The translations under genes and the position numbers were made by a program. DNA of 64,000 nt from the NCBI RefSeq assembly GCF_010550245.1, contig NZ_JAAGLU010000012.1, forward strand, positions 178,433-242,432, in the 5' to 3' direction. The notes below the pieces were generated by a model. That model saw nothing but the letters and a program-made list of their open reading frames with translations. It did not search any database and was not told the origin of the DNA. The stretch's first letter is position 1. Each line of letters begins with the position of its first letter. The stretch comes from Streptomyces sp. SID12501 (lineage in GTDB: Bacteria > Actinomycetota > Actinomycetes > Streptomycetales > Streptomycetaceae). Positions 1 through 7,625 of the stretch are shown piece by piece.

Positions 1-168
1 CCCTGGCCGCACGCCCTCCGCCACCAGCTGTTCGGCCAGCAGCGCGGATCGCTGGTCGAGGTCCCCGTAGGTCATCACACCCGTGTCCGAGTAGACCGCC
101 GGCGTGTCCGGAGCCAGGGCGGCGTGCTCCAGCAGCCTCCCGTGCAGTGTGCCCGCGCCGGCCGTCAC
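1..168 (-). CDS. Adenylation (AMP-forming) domain protein, N-terminal fragment
   Basis: Only the first 56 codons are inside the window; the gene continues past the left edge. The frame begins at a GTG at base 168 and reads LHGRLLEHAALAP, then VMTYGDLDQRSALLAEQL, which is the usual opening of NRPS adenylation domains and stand-alone acyl or aminoacyl-AMP ligases (the MTYGDLDQRS stretch matches the family's LTYxELxxRA motif). The GTG overlaps the TGA of the small upstream frame as GTGA, so translation is probably coupled. Since the protein seems to start directly with an A domain, it is either an A-first NRPS or a free-standing ligase. In this cluster it could load an amino acid for a proteasome inhibitor; the substrate code lies outside the window. 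Confidence 0.7.
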   Translation of the reverse strand, partial: MTAGAGTLHGRLLEHAALAPDTPAVYSDTGVMTYGDLDQRSALLAEQLVAEGVRPG

Positions 169-347
169 AGCTCGATCCCTTCCTGCCCGGACTCCGCGGT
201 GACCCCACGGAGCTCGAAATCCGGACTGCCGACCGATTGAAAGAGCACGGAACGGAAATGCTCGGGCAATGCAGCCACGGTCTCCCTTTCCTTGACGCTA
301 GGCCTGTGTTGGACATGAGCAACTGCCTCGTCAGAAACAGCAGCCAT
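165..347 (-). CDS. Small ORF resembling the tail of a condensation domain
   Basis: A frame of about 60 codons from an ATG at 347 (an ATG at 386 would give 73) that ends in the GTGA overlapping the next gene's start. The stretch RETVAALPEHFRSVLFQSV, followed by a short charged tail, looks like the last 40-50 residues of an NRPS condensation domain plus the C-to-A linker (family pattern: RxTVxRLxxHFxxLLxxxVADP). No upstream part of a condensation domain is visible. It may therefore be a remnant left by a deletion, or a small protein that only looks similar. The upstream DNA is relatively AT-rich, as in a promoter, and the ribosome site is weak. Confidence 0.4.
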   Translation of the reverse strand: MAAVSDEAVAHVQHRPSVKERETVAALPEHFRSVLFQSVGSPDFELRGVTAESGQEGIEL

Positions 348-386
348 GCAGCTTCTTAGGTCAAAAACAAATGAGGGCTGGCCCAT

Positions 387-895
387 CCACTATCCGACAG
401 CCGGAGTCGATCTCCAAACGTGCTTTGTCGATGCACAGGAACGCCTTATGTGATCTTTGATCCGTCAGGTGAATGGCGGCAGGTCTCCGCGCGGGCGGTG
501 AGCCGATCGCCGATCACCGCGTCGGGCGCTTCGCCGTCCGGCCGGGATCCCGCAGGCGCCCATGGCCAGGACGTACGGCGGCGGGTGGCGCCGGCCCCGA
601 AGACGGCACAGGTCGGACAGGCGCGCGCGGCCGGTCCGGCCCTTCGGGCAGCACGAGGGGAAGGCCGGTTCACCCAGTCCCTCGATCCATATCATCGATA
701 ACGTGCGATTGATCGGGGCGGGTTGTGTCGGCATGATCGCCGCAAGGGAACTCCACCGTTTCGAGCGGTGCCCGCTGATCCGTCGTGGAAGCCAGGAAAT
801 TTGCGAGACATGACCGGCCGCGAGTTCTCCGTCCGAAAGCAAGAGGAGATCCGACGGTCGCGGCTCGATCCATTCGACACGTCACGGGATGGCAT
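387..895. other. Intergenic region between the A-domain gene and ccr
   Basis: This 509-bp divergent gap must carry promoters for the leftward A-domain gene and the rightward ccr operon. No convincing gene was seen; the open frames here have no family resemblance. Its notable content is copy A of the 74-bp repeat at 672-745, about 150 bp before the ccr start. Confidence 0.5.
672..745. repeat. 74-bp imperfect direct repeat, copy A (upstream of ccr)
   Basis: It matches 7122-7195 at 65 of 74 positions with no gaps. Both copies lie upstream of a rightward biosynthetic operon (ccr here, the seven-gene operon there). The flanks do not align. It is a candidate shared promoter or operator. Six of the nine differences fall on one codon phase, so a duplicated coding remnant is the alternative. 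Confidence 0.7.
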
Positions 896-2239
896 ATGGA
901 TGAGATCATCGGCGCCCTCCTCTCGGAGGAGATCACTTCGAAAGAGGTGACGGGTCTGCGCCTCCCGGAGTACTACCGGGGCAACGTGGTGCGCCGGGCG
1001 GACACCTCGATGTTCGAGGGCATGGACGCGAAGGAGAAGGATCCTCGCAAGTCCCTCCAGGTGCAGGAGGTTCCGACACCGGAGCCGGGGCCGGGCGAGG
1101 CCCTGGTCGCGGTGATGGCGAGTGCGATCAACTACAACACGGTGTGGTCCTCGATCTTCGAACCCCTGCCGACCTTCGGTTTCCTGGAACGCTACGGACG
1201 CCTCAGCGAGCAGGCCAAGCGCCACGACCTGCCCTATCACGTGCTGGGATCCGACCTGGCGGGGGTGGTGCTGCGCACCGGGCCCGGTGTGAACCGGTGG
1301 CGCGCGGGCGACCGGGTCGTGGCGCACTGTCTGTCCGTCGAGCTGGAGAGCCCCGACGGCCACGGCGACACGATGCTGGACCCCGAGCAGCGGATCTGGG
1401 GCTTCGAGACCAATTTCGGCGGTCTCGCGCAGCTGGCGCTGGTGAAGTCCAACCAGCTGATGCCCAAGGCGGAACACCTCACCTGGGAGGAGGCCGCCGC
1501 TCCGGGACTGGTGAACTCCACCGCCTACCGGCAGCTGGTCTCCCGCAACGGCGCGCAGCTGAAGCAGGGCGACAACGTGCTGATCTGGGGCGCGAGCGGC
1601 GGGCTCGGTTCGTACGCCACCCAGCTGGCGCTCGCCGGCGGCGCGAACCCCGTCTGCGTGGTCTCGTCGCCGCAGAAGGCCGCCATCTGCCACTCCCTGG
1701 GTGCCGAGGCCGTCATCGACCGGAATGCCGAGGGCTTCAGGTTCTGGAAGGACGAACGCACCCAGGACCCCAAGGAGTGGAAGCGGTTCGGCAAGCGTAT
1801 CCGGGAGCTCACCGGCGGCGAGGACGTCGACATCGTCTTCGAGCACCCGGGCCGGGAGACGTTCGGTGCGTCGGTGTACGTGACGAGGAAGGGCGGCACC
1901 GTGGTCACCTGCGCGTCCACTTCCGGCTTCCTGCACGAGTACGACAACCGCTACCTGTGGATGTCGCTGAAGCGCATCGTCGGCTCGCACTTCGCGAACT
2001 ACCGGGAGGCCTGGGAGGCCAACCGGCTCGTCGTCAAGGGCAGGATCCACCCCACGCTGTCGAAGGTCTACCCACTGGAGCAGGCCGGGCAGGCGTCGTA
2101 CGAAGTCCACGCCAACCTCCACCAGGGCAAGGTCGGCATTCTCTGCCTGGCCCCGCGGGAGGGTCTCGGTGTGCGCGATCACGAACTGCGCGCCCGGCAC
2201 ATCGACGCCATCAACCGCTTCCGCGAGCAGAAGGTGTGA
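896..2239 (+). CDS. ccr: Crotonyl-CoA carboxylase/reductase (extender-unit enzyme)
   Basis: This enzyme reductively carboxylates 2-enoyl-CoAs with NADPH and CO2 to alkylmalonyl-CoA extender units for polyketide synthases. The protein has 447 residues, the normal length, from the ATG at 896 (earlier in-frame codons lack family similarity). It is an MDR-superfamily protein with the cofactor-binding segment WGASGGLGSYA near residues 231-241. The four CO2-binding residues known from the Kitasatospora setae enzyme are present at the same numbers: Asn81, Phe170, Glu171 and His365. It should therefore be a true carboxylase, not only a reductase. The dehydrogenase gene follows after 9 bp. With that dehydrogenase and the nearby KSIII it forms a plausible set for making a longer alkylmalonyl-CoA, as in salinosporamide (SalG) and cinnabaramide (CinF). 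The chain length it accepts cannot be read from the sequence. Confidence 0.95.
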   Translation: MDEIIGALLSEEITSKEVTGLRLPEYYRGNVVRRADTSMFEGMDAKEKDPRKSLQVQEVPTPEPGPGEALVAVMASAINYNTVWSSIFEPLPTFGFLERYGRLSEQAKRHDLPYHVLGSDLAGVVLRTGPGVNRWRAGDRVVAHCLSVELESPDGHGDTMLDPEQRIWGFETNFGGLAQLALVKSNQLMPKAEHLTWEEAAAPGLVNSTAYRQLVSRNGAQLKQGDNVLIWGASGGLGSYATQLALAGGANPVCVVSSPQKAAICHSLGAEAVIDRNAEGFRFWKDERTQDPKEWKRFGKRIRELTGGEDVDIVFEHPGRETFGASVYVTRKGGTVVTCASTSGFLHEYDNRYLWMSLKRIVGSHFANYREAWEANRLVVKGRIHPTLSKVYPLEQAGQASYEVHANLHQGKVGILCLAPREGLGVRDHELRARHIDAINRFREQKV

Positions 2240-2248
2240 GGAAACGTC

Positions 2249-4042
2249 ATGACGACCGATTCACGAACCCTCACCGACTCCGACCCCGGCCCCGGCCCCG
2301 ACCCGGACCCCGACCTCGTCCCGGTGACCGGCATCGTCGGCCTCGGCACGGTCGGTGAGGCATTCCTGTATCTGGCCCGGCGGGCCGGCCATCGCATCGT
2401 GGCCGTCGACAGCGACCTCGACGTACTCGCGCGGGTCGGCAACCGCCTCAAGGCCTTGGCCAAGGACACGGAGGAGCCGCCGGTCGTCCTCACGGACGAC
2501 GTGGCGGCTCTCGCGGACGCCACCATGGTGATCGAGGCCGTGTCCGACGACCTGGCCGTCAAGACGGACGTACTGCGCCGTATCGGCGAGGTCTCCCAGG
2601 CCCCGGTCCTCACGACGACGTCCACCCTTTCCGTCCCTCATCTCGCCATCGCGTCCGGCCGTCCGGAGACGGTCTCGGGTCTGCGCTTCCTCGTCCCTCC
2701 CGGCCCCGCGGGCACGGTGGAGCCGGTACCCACCGCCCTGACCTCCCCGTCCACCACGAACGCCGTCGACGCGCTGATCGCCGAACTGGGCCTGACACGG
2801 GTCGAGATCGGCGCCGGACCGGCGGCGGACGCCACCGCACTTGTGCTGGCCTACCTGAACAGGTCCGTGGCCTTCCTGGACGCCGGCCATTCCACGCGTG
2901 ACGACATCGACACGGCGATGCGACTCGGCTGCGGTCTGCCCACCGGGCCGCTGCAGCTGCTGGACATCATCGGACTGGACACGGCCCACGCCACGCTGAC
3001 GCGACTGCGACAGCAGACCGGCGACGCCTCCTTCGCCCCCGCCCCGCTGTTGACCCGCCTGGTCGACGCCGGCCGGTCGGGACGCAAGGCCGGCGAGGGC
3101 TTCTACGCGTACGACAACGAGGGGCGCCACATCACGGACGAGCCCGTGGACCGGTCCACGACCGTCCGCCGCCCGGTGCGTACCGTCGCCGTCCTGGGCT
3201 CCGGTGTCATGGCCCGCGGTATCGCCGAAGTCACGGCGACGGCGGGTCATCCCACGGTGCTGGTGGCACGCAGCCGGGAGAAGGCCGAAGCCGCCCTCGC
3301 GGCGATCGCCGAATCCCTGACCCACTCCGTCCGCCGCGGCCGGATCACCGCCCAGCAGAAGGCCGCGGCCCTGCCGCTGCTCACCCCCGCCGCGGACCTG
3401 GAAGCCGTCGCGGACCGCGACCTGGTCATCGAAGCCGTGGCGGAGGACCTCGACGTCAAGCGACCCCTCTTCTCCCGGCTCGGCACGGTGGCCAAACCGG
3501 AGGCCATCCTGGCGACCACCACATCCAGCCTGTCCGTGACCGCCTGCGCGAAAGCGAGCGGACGGCCCGCCGACGTCGTCGGCATGCACTTCTTCAACCC
3601 GGCGCCCGCGCTGCGACTCGTCGAACTGGTCCGCACCGACGAAACCTCCGACGACGCGTTCACCGGCGCCCGTGCCTTCGCCACCGTTCTGGGCAAGACC
3701 CCGGTCACCTGCCCCGACCGTGCCGGCTTCATCGTCAACTGTCTGCTCTTCCCCTACCTCGGCGCCGCGGTCGACCTGCTGCAACGCCCCGGCACCGACA
3801 TCAGGGCCACGGACACCGCCATCCAGGACGGCTACGGCTATCCCATGGGCCCCTTCGCACTCCTCGACACGATCGGCCTGGACGTCTCACTGACGATCCA
3901 GCACCGCCTGTACGACCAACTCGCAGACCCCGAACACAAACCGGCCCTCCTCCTGGAAGGTCTCGTCGCCGCCGGCGCACTGGGCCGCAAGAACCGCAAG
4001 GGCTTCCGCACCGCGGACCGACGCCGCTCCTCCACCTTGTGA
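2249..4042 (+). CDS. Fused double 3-hydroxyacyl-CoA dehydrogenase
   Basis: The 597 residues contain two tandem 3-hydroxyacyl-CoA dehydrogenase modules, each with an NAD-binding Rossmann fold and a helical C-terminal domain. Module 1 (about 25-290) keeps GLGTVGEAF but has GLRFLVPP where the family has G-M-H-F-x-N-P, so the catalytic His is Arg146 and the Asn-Pro is lost. Module 2 (about 310-590) is intact, with GSGVMARGIAE, GMHFFNPAPALRLVELV (His447) and GFIVNCLL. Only the second half should be catalytic. The likely role is to reduce 3-oxoacyl-CoA to 3-hydroxyacyl-CoA on the way to the enoyl-CoA used by the adjacent carboxylase. The N-terminus has a low-complexity Asp/Pro/Gly run (residues about 9-24). 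A strong terminator follows immediately. Confidence 0.9.
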   Translation: MTTDSRTLTDSDPGPGPDPDPDLVPVTGIVGLGTVGEAFLYLARRAGHRIVAVDSDLDVLARVGNRLKALAKDTEEPPVVLTDDVAALADATMVIEAVSDDLAVKTDVLRRIGEVSQAPVLTTTSTLSVPHLAIASGRPETVSGLRFLVPPGPAGTVEPVPTALTSPSTTNAVDALIAELGLTRVEIGAGPAADATALVLAYLNRSVAFLDAGHSTRDDIDTAMRLGCGLPTGPLQLLDIIGLDTAHATLTRLRQQTGDASFAPAPLLTRLVDAGRSGRKAGEGFYAYDNEGRHITDEPVDRSTTVRRPVRTVAVLGSGVMARGIAEVTATAGHPTVLVARSREKAEAALAAIAESLTHSVRRGRITAQQKAAALPLLTPAADLEAVADRDLVIEAVAEDLDVKRPLFSRLGTVAKPEAILATTTSSLSVTACAKASGRPADVVGMHFFNPAPALRLVELVRTDETSDDAFTGARAFATVLGKTPVTCPDRAGFIVNCLLFPYLGAAVDLLQRPGTDIRATDTAIQDGYGYPMGPFALLDTIGLDVSLTIQHRLYDQLADPEHKPALLLEGLVAAGALGRKNRKGFRTADRRRSSTL

Positions 4043-4053
4043 CCGGAGCCGCT

Positions 4054-4099
4054 ACCGAGCCCCGATGACCCGGCTCCGGCCGGGCCGTCGGGGCTCGGT
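4054..4099. terminator. Bidirectional hairpin terminator
   Basis: A perfect 12-bp stem (ACCGAGCCCCGA at 4054-4065 pairing with 4088-4099) is followed by TCGTTTCTC. It lies 11 bp after the dehydrogenase stop and between converging genes, so it can end transcription from both sides. Confidence 0.75.
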
Positions 4100-4231
4100 T
4101 CGTTTCTCCCGGCCCGGCCTACGAGGAACTCGCTGGTGCCCCTGGTTCACCCAGGGGCACGGCATGCGCCGCTGCCGCTGCCGCTGCCGAGGACGGCCGT
4201 AGGCCCACCTGCGACACGCTGCGAGGCGAGC

Positions 4232-5299
4232 TCAGTGGCCCCAGCGCAGCAGGGTCGTTCCCACGGTCATGCCTCCGCCGAATCCGGCGAGCAGGACCAG
4301 CTCGTCGTCGGCCGGGCCGTCGCCGCCGCGTCGCGCGTGGTCCAGGGCCAGAGGGACGGACGCGGCGCCGGTGTTGCCGTGCCGGTCGACCGGCAGGTGG
4401 GTCCGGACCGCGTCCAGGCCGAGCCGGCCCGCGACCGACCGGAGCATCTCCCCGTTGGCCTGGTGCGGCACGAAGTGCGCCACGTCCCCCGCGGCCACCC
4501 CGAACGCGTCGAGTGTGCCGGCGACCGCCTCCGGCAGCTCCCGCTCCACGTACTCCCGTACCGCACGCCCGTGCATCCGGAAGAAGTGGTCGCCGTGGGT
4601 CAGGGTCTTCTCGGAGGCGGGCATCCTGCTGCCGCCCGCCGCGACGCCGATCAGGTCGTGCAGATGCCCGTCGGTGCGCATCTCCGTGCCGACGAAGCCA
4701 CGGCCCTCGCGCACCGGCCCGACCACCACGGCGCCCGCGCCGTCGCCGAACAACGGCGCGGTCCTGCGGTCGCCCAGGTCGAGGATCCGCGAGTACACCT
4801 CGGTGCCGATGACCAGCGCCAGTCTGCGGCCGCCGTCCGTCTCGGGCGCGGCCAGCAGCCGGGTCCCGATGTGCAGGGCGGCGACGAACCCGGCGCACAC
4901 GGCGTTGACGTCGAACGCGGCGGCACGCCGGGCACCCAGCCGGTGCTGCACCAACGCGGCGGTGGCCGGCTGGGGGTGGTCCGGGGTGGAGGTGGCCACA
5001 ACGATCCACGCCACGTCGTCCGGTCCGGCCCCCGCGTCGGCCAGGGCACGCGCAGCGGCCTCCGCCGCCAGGTCGGAGGCCGCCTCGTGGGCGGCGGCGT
5101 ACCGCCGCTCGACGATCCCCGTCTTCCGCTCGATCCATTCGGCGGTCACCCCGGCCCGCTCCGCCACGGTCTCGTTGGTGACGACCTGTTCGGGAAGGTA
5201 CGAGCCGGTGCCCAGGATGCCCAGCACGCCCACGGCGGGCGCGTACACGGTCCCGCCCGCGGGGCGGTCGCCGGGGTGTGCCGGGTCGTGACTGTTCAC
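4232..5299 (-). CDS. Beta-ketoacyl synthase III (FabH-like)
   Basis: This enzyme condenses an acyl-CoA with malonyl-ACP or malonyl-CoA to a 3-ketoacyl product. The protein has 355 residues from the GTG at 5299, which has GGGAG 8 bases upstream; an open frame upstream of it has no FabH similarity. The full catalytic triad is visible: Cys135 in NAVCAGF, His279 in FVPHQAN and Asn309 in GNTGAAS, along with the C-terminal GFGGGM. Its position between CCR/dehydrogenase and the proteasome subunit suggests it supplies the 3-oxoacyl chain for the alkylmalonyl-CoA branch, as I recall for the KSIII of the cinnabaramide pathway. A housekeeping role in fatty acid synthesis is less likely because no fab genes adjoin it. 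Confidence 0.9.
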   Translation of the reverse strand: MNSHDPAHPGDRPAGGTVYAPAVGVLGILGTGSYLPEQVVTNETVAERAGVTAEWIERKTGIVERRYAAAHEAASDLAAEAAARALADAGAGPDDVAWIVVATSTPDHPQPATAALVQHRLGARRAAAFDVNAVCAGFVAALHIGTRLLAAPETDGGRRLALVIGTEVYSRILDLGDRRTAPLFGDGAGAVVVGPVREGRGFVGTEMRTDGHLHDLIGVAAGGSRMPASEKTLTHGDHFFRMHGRAVREYVERELPEAVAGTLDAFGVAAGDVAHFVPHQANGEMLRSVAGRLGLDAVRTHLPVDRHGNTGAASVPLALDHARRGGDGPADDELVLLAGFGGGMTVGTTLLRWGH

Positions 5300-5349
5300 G
5301 GATATCACTCCCGTTGGGTCAGTGGGTTGGGACAGGGGGTGCGTCGGGC

Positions 5350-5800
5350 GCGGCCGGTGGCCGCATCCGAGCGGCTCGCGTGGCTTGTCCGGGAGAAGGC
5401 ACAGCTGAAGGAGGCAGGCGCGCGCAGGAACCGGCCTTCGTGACCGCGCGCTCAGCGGCTGCGGGACCGGGGAGAGCCTTCCGCACCGCACCGCTTGCCG
5501 GATGTTCGGGGCAGCGGAGGCGGGGTTTCACAAGTGGCGCCGTCGGCCGTCCGAGCCGACGAGGCGTGAGACCGGGCGGACGTACGGCGCTCCGAGGGTC
5601 ACGCTGGAACTCCGGGAGGGGGACTGGCCGGTGACGCAGAACACCGTTGCCGAGTCGGGGCCGCATTCGGCCTGCGGGGGAGAGGCGGGCAAGCCGCCGG
5701 CCCCCGCGTGTTCGAACGGATCATCAAGGAAACACGGGCCCGGACCGATCGCGAAGGCCGGGCCGCACGACCAACGTCTCCACACCACCTGGGACCTGAC
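5350..5800 (+). pseudogene. Decayed IS3-family transposase remnant
   Basis: Three rightward fragments in different frames resemble IS3-type OrfA/OrfB. ASERLAWLVREKAQLKEA (about 5360-5415) looks like the OrfA leucine-rich coiled coil. AEAGFHKWRRRPSEP (about 5510-5555) looks like the OrfB start, normally xSGFYAWRxRPxS. TYGAPRVTLELREGDWPV (about 5580-5635) matches the OrfB helix normally written GTYGxPRVxxELRxxGxxV. Internal deletions and frame changes exclude a working enzyme. No terminal inverted repeats were found. This fills most of the gap between the proteasome gene and the KSIII gene; any KSIII promoter must lie at its left end. Confidence 0.45.
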
Positions 5801-5854
5801 ACTGCCGAGGCGAGTGGCCGGCCTCGGGGACGCCCACGCCCCGGGCGGGAGGGT

Positions 5855-6706
5855 TTACAGAGTCGCGACAGGGCCGTCCGGCCGGCGCCAGCGTTGTTCG
5901 ACCATCTCCCGGCTCAAGCTCTCCGTCTCCTGCTCGGAAAGGCGTTCGAAGCCATCCTCGGTGATCACCGAGATGATGGGGAAGATCCGGCGGCTCAGGT
6001 CCGGGCCACCAGTGGCCGAGTCGTCGTCGGCCGCGTCGTAGAGCGCCTGGAGTGCGGCCAGGGCCGCCTCACGGCGGGACATTCCCGGACGGTACAGCTT
6101 TTTCAGCGAGCCCCGGGCGTAGGGCGACCCGGAGCCCTCGGCGTAGAAGTCGCGCTTCTCGTACGGACCGCCGGTGACGTCGAAACTGAAGATGCGGCTG
6201 CGCTGTCCCTCGGGGGCGGACGGCTCGTACCCGGCGAGCAGGGGAACCACTGCGAGCCCCTGCATGGCCTGGCCGAGGTTCTGCCGCACCATTGTGGCCA
6301 GCCTGGTCGCCTTCGCGTTGAGGGTCATGGGGACACCCTCGATCTTCTCGAAGTGCGTCAACTCGACCTGGTACAGCTTCACCAGGTCGATCGCGAGGCC
6401 AACCGTGCCGGCGAACGCGACGGCTGTGTAGTCGTCCGTCGCGTGGACCTTCTCCAGGTCGCGCTGGGCGATGAGGTGCCCCATCGTCGCCCTGCGGTCG
6501 CCGGCGATCATCACTCCGTCGCCGTAGGTGAGGGCCAATACTGTCGTGCCGTGCGGCACTTGGTCCTGTGCCACCCGAATTTCCTCAGGAATGACCCGCT
6601 CTAAGCTGAGCAGCTCCGGCCGGTGTGCTTGGACAAACTGGATAAAGGAGCTTCCAGGAGCGAAGAACTCCGCGTCCAGGCGGCCTGCGGACTCATGTCC
6701 AGTCAT
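5855..6706 (-). CDS. prcB: Proteasome beta subunit, cluster-encoded (self-resistance type)
   Basis: This is the catalytic beta subunit of an actinobacterial 20S proteasome. The protein has 283 residues from the ATG at 6706, with a strong GGGAGGGG ribosome site. A 53-residue propeptide ends at HGTTV, so mature Thr1 is residue 54; Asp17 and Lys33 of the active site are present (AGDRRATMG, QRDLEKV). Mature position 45 is Phe and position 49 is Val (AFAGTVGLA), where ordinary actinobacterial PrcB usually reads AGTAGLA with Ala49. SalI, the spare subunit of the salinosporamide cluster, carries A49V, and that change is linked to inhibitor resistance. There is no prcA, pup or mpa nearby, so this copy must join an alpha ring encoded elsewhere. 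This strongly suggests immunity to a proteasome inhibitor made by the surrounding genes. Confidence 0.95.
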   Translation of the reverse strand: MTGHESAGRLDAEFFAPGSSFIQFVQAHRPELLSLERVIPEEIRVAQDQVPHGTTVLALTYGDGVMIAGDRRATMGHLIAQRDLEKVHATDDYTAVAFAGTVGLAIDLVKLYQVELTHFEKIEGVPMTLNAKATRLATMVRQNLGQAMQGLAVVPLLAGYEPSAPEGQRSRIFSFDVTGGPYEKRDFYAEGSGSPYARGSLKKLYRPGMSRREAALAALQALYDAADDDSATGGPDLSRRIFPIISVITEDGFERLSEQETESLSREMVEQRWRRPDGPVATL

Positions 6707-7292
6707 ATTTCCCCTCCCGAAACCCCTGCGGACGATCAACTACTACCATGAACTGCCCGCCCGAAAACGCTGTTCGGGTACCGGAGTCACCAACCCCTCA
6801 CGGACCGCCCTCCCGCCCTCTCCGGCGGAGTACGTGACCGGCGGCACGCTCACGAGCGGGTGACGCCTCCCGCGCCGGCCCTTGCCCACCACGGCTCACA
6901 ACTTCCCCTGCGGCCAAGGTCTTTGCGCCGACAGGGGAGAGGCCGACCAGGGATGCGGCGCGCGGCACAGGCGACTCGGACGGTAGCGGTGGCCCGGGGT
7001 CCTGGAGTCCTGGGGCCCCGCCGGAGGCCGGGTGCCCGGCCCCGGAACCCGGCTGGGGCGGTGAACCGCGGAGGCTCCGGCTCCGGACGGGTCCCGCCGG
7101 CGGTGCGTGCATCAGCCCTGTACCCAATCCCTCGATCCACACCATCGACAACGTGCGATTGATTGGCACCGGATGTGTCGGCATGATCGCCGCAACGGGA
7201 ATTCACGGGAAGTACCGTCGGGTCCTTGCTCCACAGCGACCAAACCGCACACTCCCCAAGTGTCCTGCGGGGGGCTTGCGTGAAGGGTGTCG
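6707..7292. other. Divergent intergenic region between prcB and the seven-gene operon
   Basis: This 586-bp gap must hold the prcB promoter and that of the rightward operon. It contains copy B of the 74-bp repeat (7122-7195). The open frames through it are GC-rich and resemble no family. Nothing else was recognised. Confidence 0.5.
7122..7195. repeat. 74-bp imperfect direct repeat, copy B (upstream of seven-gene operon)
   Basis: It matches 672-745 at 65 of 74 positions. It ends 97 bp before the first gene of the operon. The two best-conserved segments are AACGTGCGATTGAT and TGTGTCGGCATGATCGCC. It is a candidate binding site for a cluster regulator or a shared promoter. Confidence 0.7.
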
Positions 7293-7589
7293 ATGATCAC
7301 GCACATAGCTCTCTTCAAACTCAAGGACGGTTTCGAGCGGTCCTCGCCGGCTGTCATCGAGGCCGAGAAATTCGCGAGGGATGTCGGACGCCACGTCCCT
7401 GAGCTCCTTACCTGGCGCACGGGCTGGAACACAGTCGACCGGGATATTTCCTACGACTTCGCCGTCATCGGCGTCCTGCCTCATTTGGCGGCCCTGGAAA
7501 AATATCAGGTCAACAGTTTTCATCTTGCCTCGGTGGAGCTGTGGCGTCTCATCTCCGACTGGGTGGTAATCGATCTGAACGACGCGTGA
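7293..7589 (+). CDS. Dabb-family (stress-responsive alpha/beta barrel) protein
   Basis: The 98-residue protein has the dimeric alpha/beta-barrel (Dabb) pattern: ITHIALFKLKDGF at the N-terminus, a central helix, then SYDFAVIGVLPHLAALEKYQ. The ATG at 7293 is chosen over the GTG at 7287 because AAGGG lies five bases before it. Some Dabb proteins are small cyclases or isomerases in natural-product pathways and others are of unknown role. As the first gene of the operon it may act on an intermediate of the amino acid built by the following genes; that is inference. Confidence 0.8.
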   Translation: MITHIALFKLKDGFERSSPAVIEAEKFARDVGRHVPELLTWRTGWNTVDRDISYDFAVIGVLPHLAALEKYQVNSFHLASVELWRLISDWVVIDLNDA

Positions 7590-7625
7590 ACGGCTTCTTT
7601 ACGAGTCGAGCGATTGGAGACCGGG

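Noticed and set aside
4232..5299. KSIII as part of a housekeeping fatty acid synthesis cluster
   Set aside because: No fabD, acpP or fabF genes adjoin it and it is enclosed by cluster genes.
4136..5443. Rightward open frames over the KSIII gene
   Set aside because: KSIII on the other strand has all catalytic motifs; only the last part (about 5360-5440) was kept as a possible IS3 fragment.
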